From positions 1 through 22,891 of the forward strand of contig JANPEZ010000169.1 of assembly GCA_031423155.1 (NCBI GenBank): 22,891 nucleotides of DNA, read 5' to 3'. Every line of letters begins with the position of its first letter. Position 1 is the first letter of the stretch. Position numbers and translations under genes: made by a program. The notes under the pieces are model-generated. The model was given only the letters and a program-made list of their open reading frames with translations. It made no database searches and had not been told where the DNA came from. Below are positions 22,389-22,891 of the stretch, piece by piece. This stretch comes from JANPEZ01 sp031423155. Lineage in GTDB: Bacteria; Actinomycetota; UBA4738; HRBIN12.

Positions 22389-22891
22389 GTGAGTTCCTGC
22401 GTCGGCTGCGGCCAAAGCAATCCGGAGGGCGCGACGTTCTGCGCTCGGTGCGGGGCGCACCTGGCCGGCGGCTGCCCCAACTGTGGAGCCGGGCTAGCCG
22501 CGGAGGCCGCCTTCTGCTCCGCGTGCGGAACGCCCGTCGCCGGAGCATCCGCCGGCGCCGGGCAGGAGCGCCGGGTCGTTACGGTCCTGTTCGCCGACGT
22601 TACCGGCTCGACAGGCCTGGGTGAGCAGCTCGATCCCGAGCGCCTCCGCGAGGTGATGGATGCCTACTTCGCCGCCATGCGAACCGAGATCGAGGCCGAG
22701 GGCGGGACCGTCGAGAAGTTCATCGGAGATGCCGTGATGGCGGCCTTCGGGGTTCCGACCGCCCACGAGGACGACCCCGGCCGGGGGCGGCGCGCAGCGC
22801 GTGGCATGCAAAGAGCACAAGAAGATAAAAAACACACGGTGAACGCCACACACCACGTCGCCCACCCCAAACCGCTCGGAGGGGACCCCGG
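22389..22891 (+). CDS. Zinc-ribbon class III adenylate/guanylate cyclase (3' end missing)
   Basis: The visible ~167 residues begin with two zinc ribbons: CVGC (4-7) with CARC (18-21), and CPNC (29-32) with CSAC (43-46). The class III nucleotidyl cyclase domain follows: RRVVTVLFADVTGSTGLGEQ with metal-binding Asp70, then GGTVEKFIGDAVMAAFGVP with the second acidic residue. Proteins with this start usually continue into a large ATPase and TPR-type region, which would lie beyond the edge. It is likely a cytoplasmic signalling protein. The GTG start is supported by the -10 box six bases upstream, and there is no Shine-Dalgarno sequence. The frame stays open to the end, but after about 22810 the protein no longer looks like a cyclase and the DNA composition changes, so the last part is doubtful. 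Confidence 0.85.
   Translation, partial: MSSCVGCGQSNPEGATFCARCGAHLAGGCPNCGAGLAAEAAFCSACGTPVAGASAGAGQERRVVTVLFADVTGSTGLGEQLDPERLREVMDAYFAAMRTEIEAEGGTVEKFIGDAVMAAFGVPTAHEDDPGRGRRAARGMQRAQEDKKHTVNATHHVAHPKPLGGDP
22810..22891. other. Anomalous terminal sequence, probable assembly or adapter artefact
   Basis: The last ~82 bases turn adenine- and CAC-rich, with a run of six A, unlike the rest of this GC-rich window. Two pieces (22811-22819 and 22835-22853) resemble parts of the common Illumina TruSeq read adapter as I remember it. The cyclase homology fades at the same place. Confidence 0.5.

Noticed and set aside
22344..22460. N-terminal extension of valS
   Set aside because: It runs antisense through the zinc-ribbon start of the divergent cyclase gene. 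The normal ValS N-terminus begins at 22343.
22494..22865. Minus-strand open frames opposite the cyclase gene
   Set aside because: The plus frame encodes clear zinc-ribbon and cyclase motifs, so the minus frames are shadows ending in the doubtful terminal sequence.
1..22891. CRISPR arrays, tRNA/rRNA genes, insertion sequences, toxin-antitoxin or defence genes
   Set aside because: I looked on both strands and saw no direct-repeat arrays, tRNA-like folds, transposase motifs or defence-gene motifs. A covariance-model search (tRNAscan-SE, Infernal) would settle small RNAs.

Overview
This window is a GC-rich chromosomal segment carrying mostly housekeeping genes. Gene content and order point to the phylum Actinomycetota, probably a rod-shaped and deep-branching member. 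The minus strand reads valS-folC-ndk, then mreB-mreC-mreD-mrdA-rodA, then an RNase E/G gene with rplU-rpmA-obgE. As I remember it, this is close to the conserved block of Streptomyces and relatives. The MreB protein closely resembles my memory of Streptomyces MreB. Several genes seem to be read from leaderless or nearly leaderless mRNAs, which is common in Actinomycetota. No tRNA, rRNA, CRISPR array, insertion sequence or phage gene was found.

Layout. Positions 1-3558 (minus): the start of obgE (cut by the window edge), rpmA (L27), rplU (L21, with an AEK-repeat tail) and rne/rng with a long disordered N-terminus. A small unknown gene (350-769) lies on the opposite strand between obgE and rpmA. 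Positions 3559-4004 are non-coding and hold three short hairpins in the RNase leader and a 12-bp palindrome. Positions 4005-5162 (plus) encode a receiver-histidine kinase fusion. Positions 5159-10671 (minus) form the rod-shape operon, with two stop/start overlaps of the TGATG kind. Positions 10724-16346 (plus) hold the type II fatty acid synthesis genes fabD, fabH, fabG, acpP and fabF, interrupted by a minus-strand gene for a secreted beta-sandwich protein (11683-12924). Positions 16350-22343 (minus) are valS-folC-ndk and a serine beta-lactamase-family gene, with gaps of only 1, 2 and 3 bases. A divergent zinc-ribbon class III nucleotidyl cyclase gene (22389 onward) runs off the right edge, where the last ~80 bases look like an assembly artefact.

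How the genes work together. RodA (glycosyltransferase) and PBP2/MrdA (transpeptidase) form the core of the elongasome, positioned by MreB, MreC and MreD. The fab genes cover malonyl transfer to ACP, the first condensation, ketoacyl reduction and elongation. Dehydratase and enoyl reductase genes are not in the window. RNase E/G, L21, L27 and Obg link RNA turnover with large-subunit assembly. ValS, FolC and Ndk serve translation, folate and nucleotide supply.

I saw no convincing new multi-gene system. The most unusual items are the antisense gene with a shared -10 region next to obgE, the orphan receiver-kinase, the secreted protein gene inside the fab cluster, the beta-lactamase-like enzyme with a doubled C-terminal domain, and the structured RNase leader. 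Promoter and hairpin calls were made by eye.
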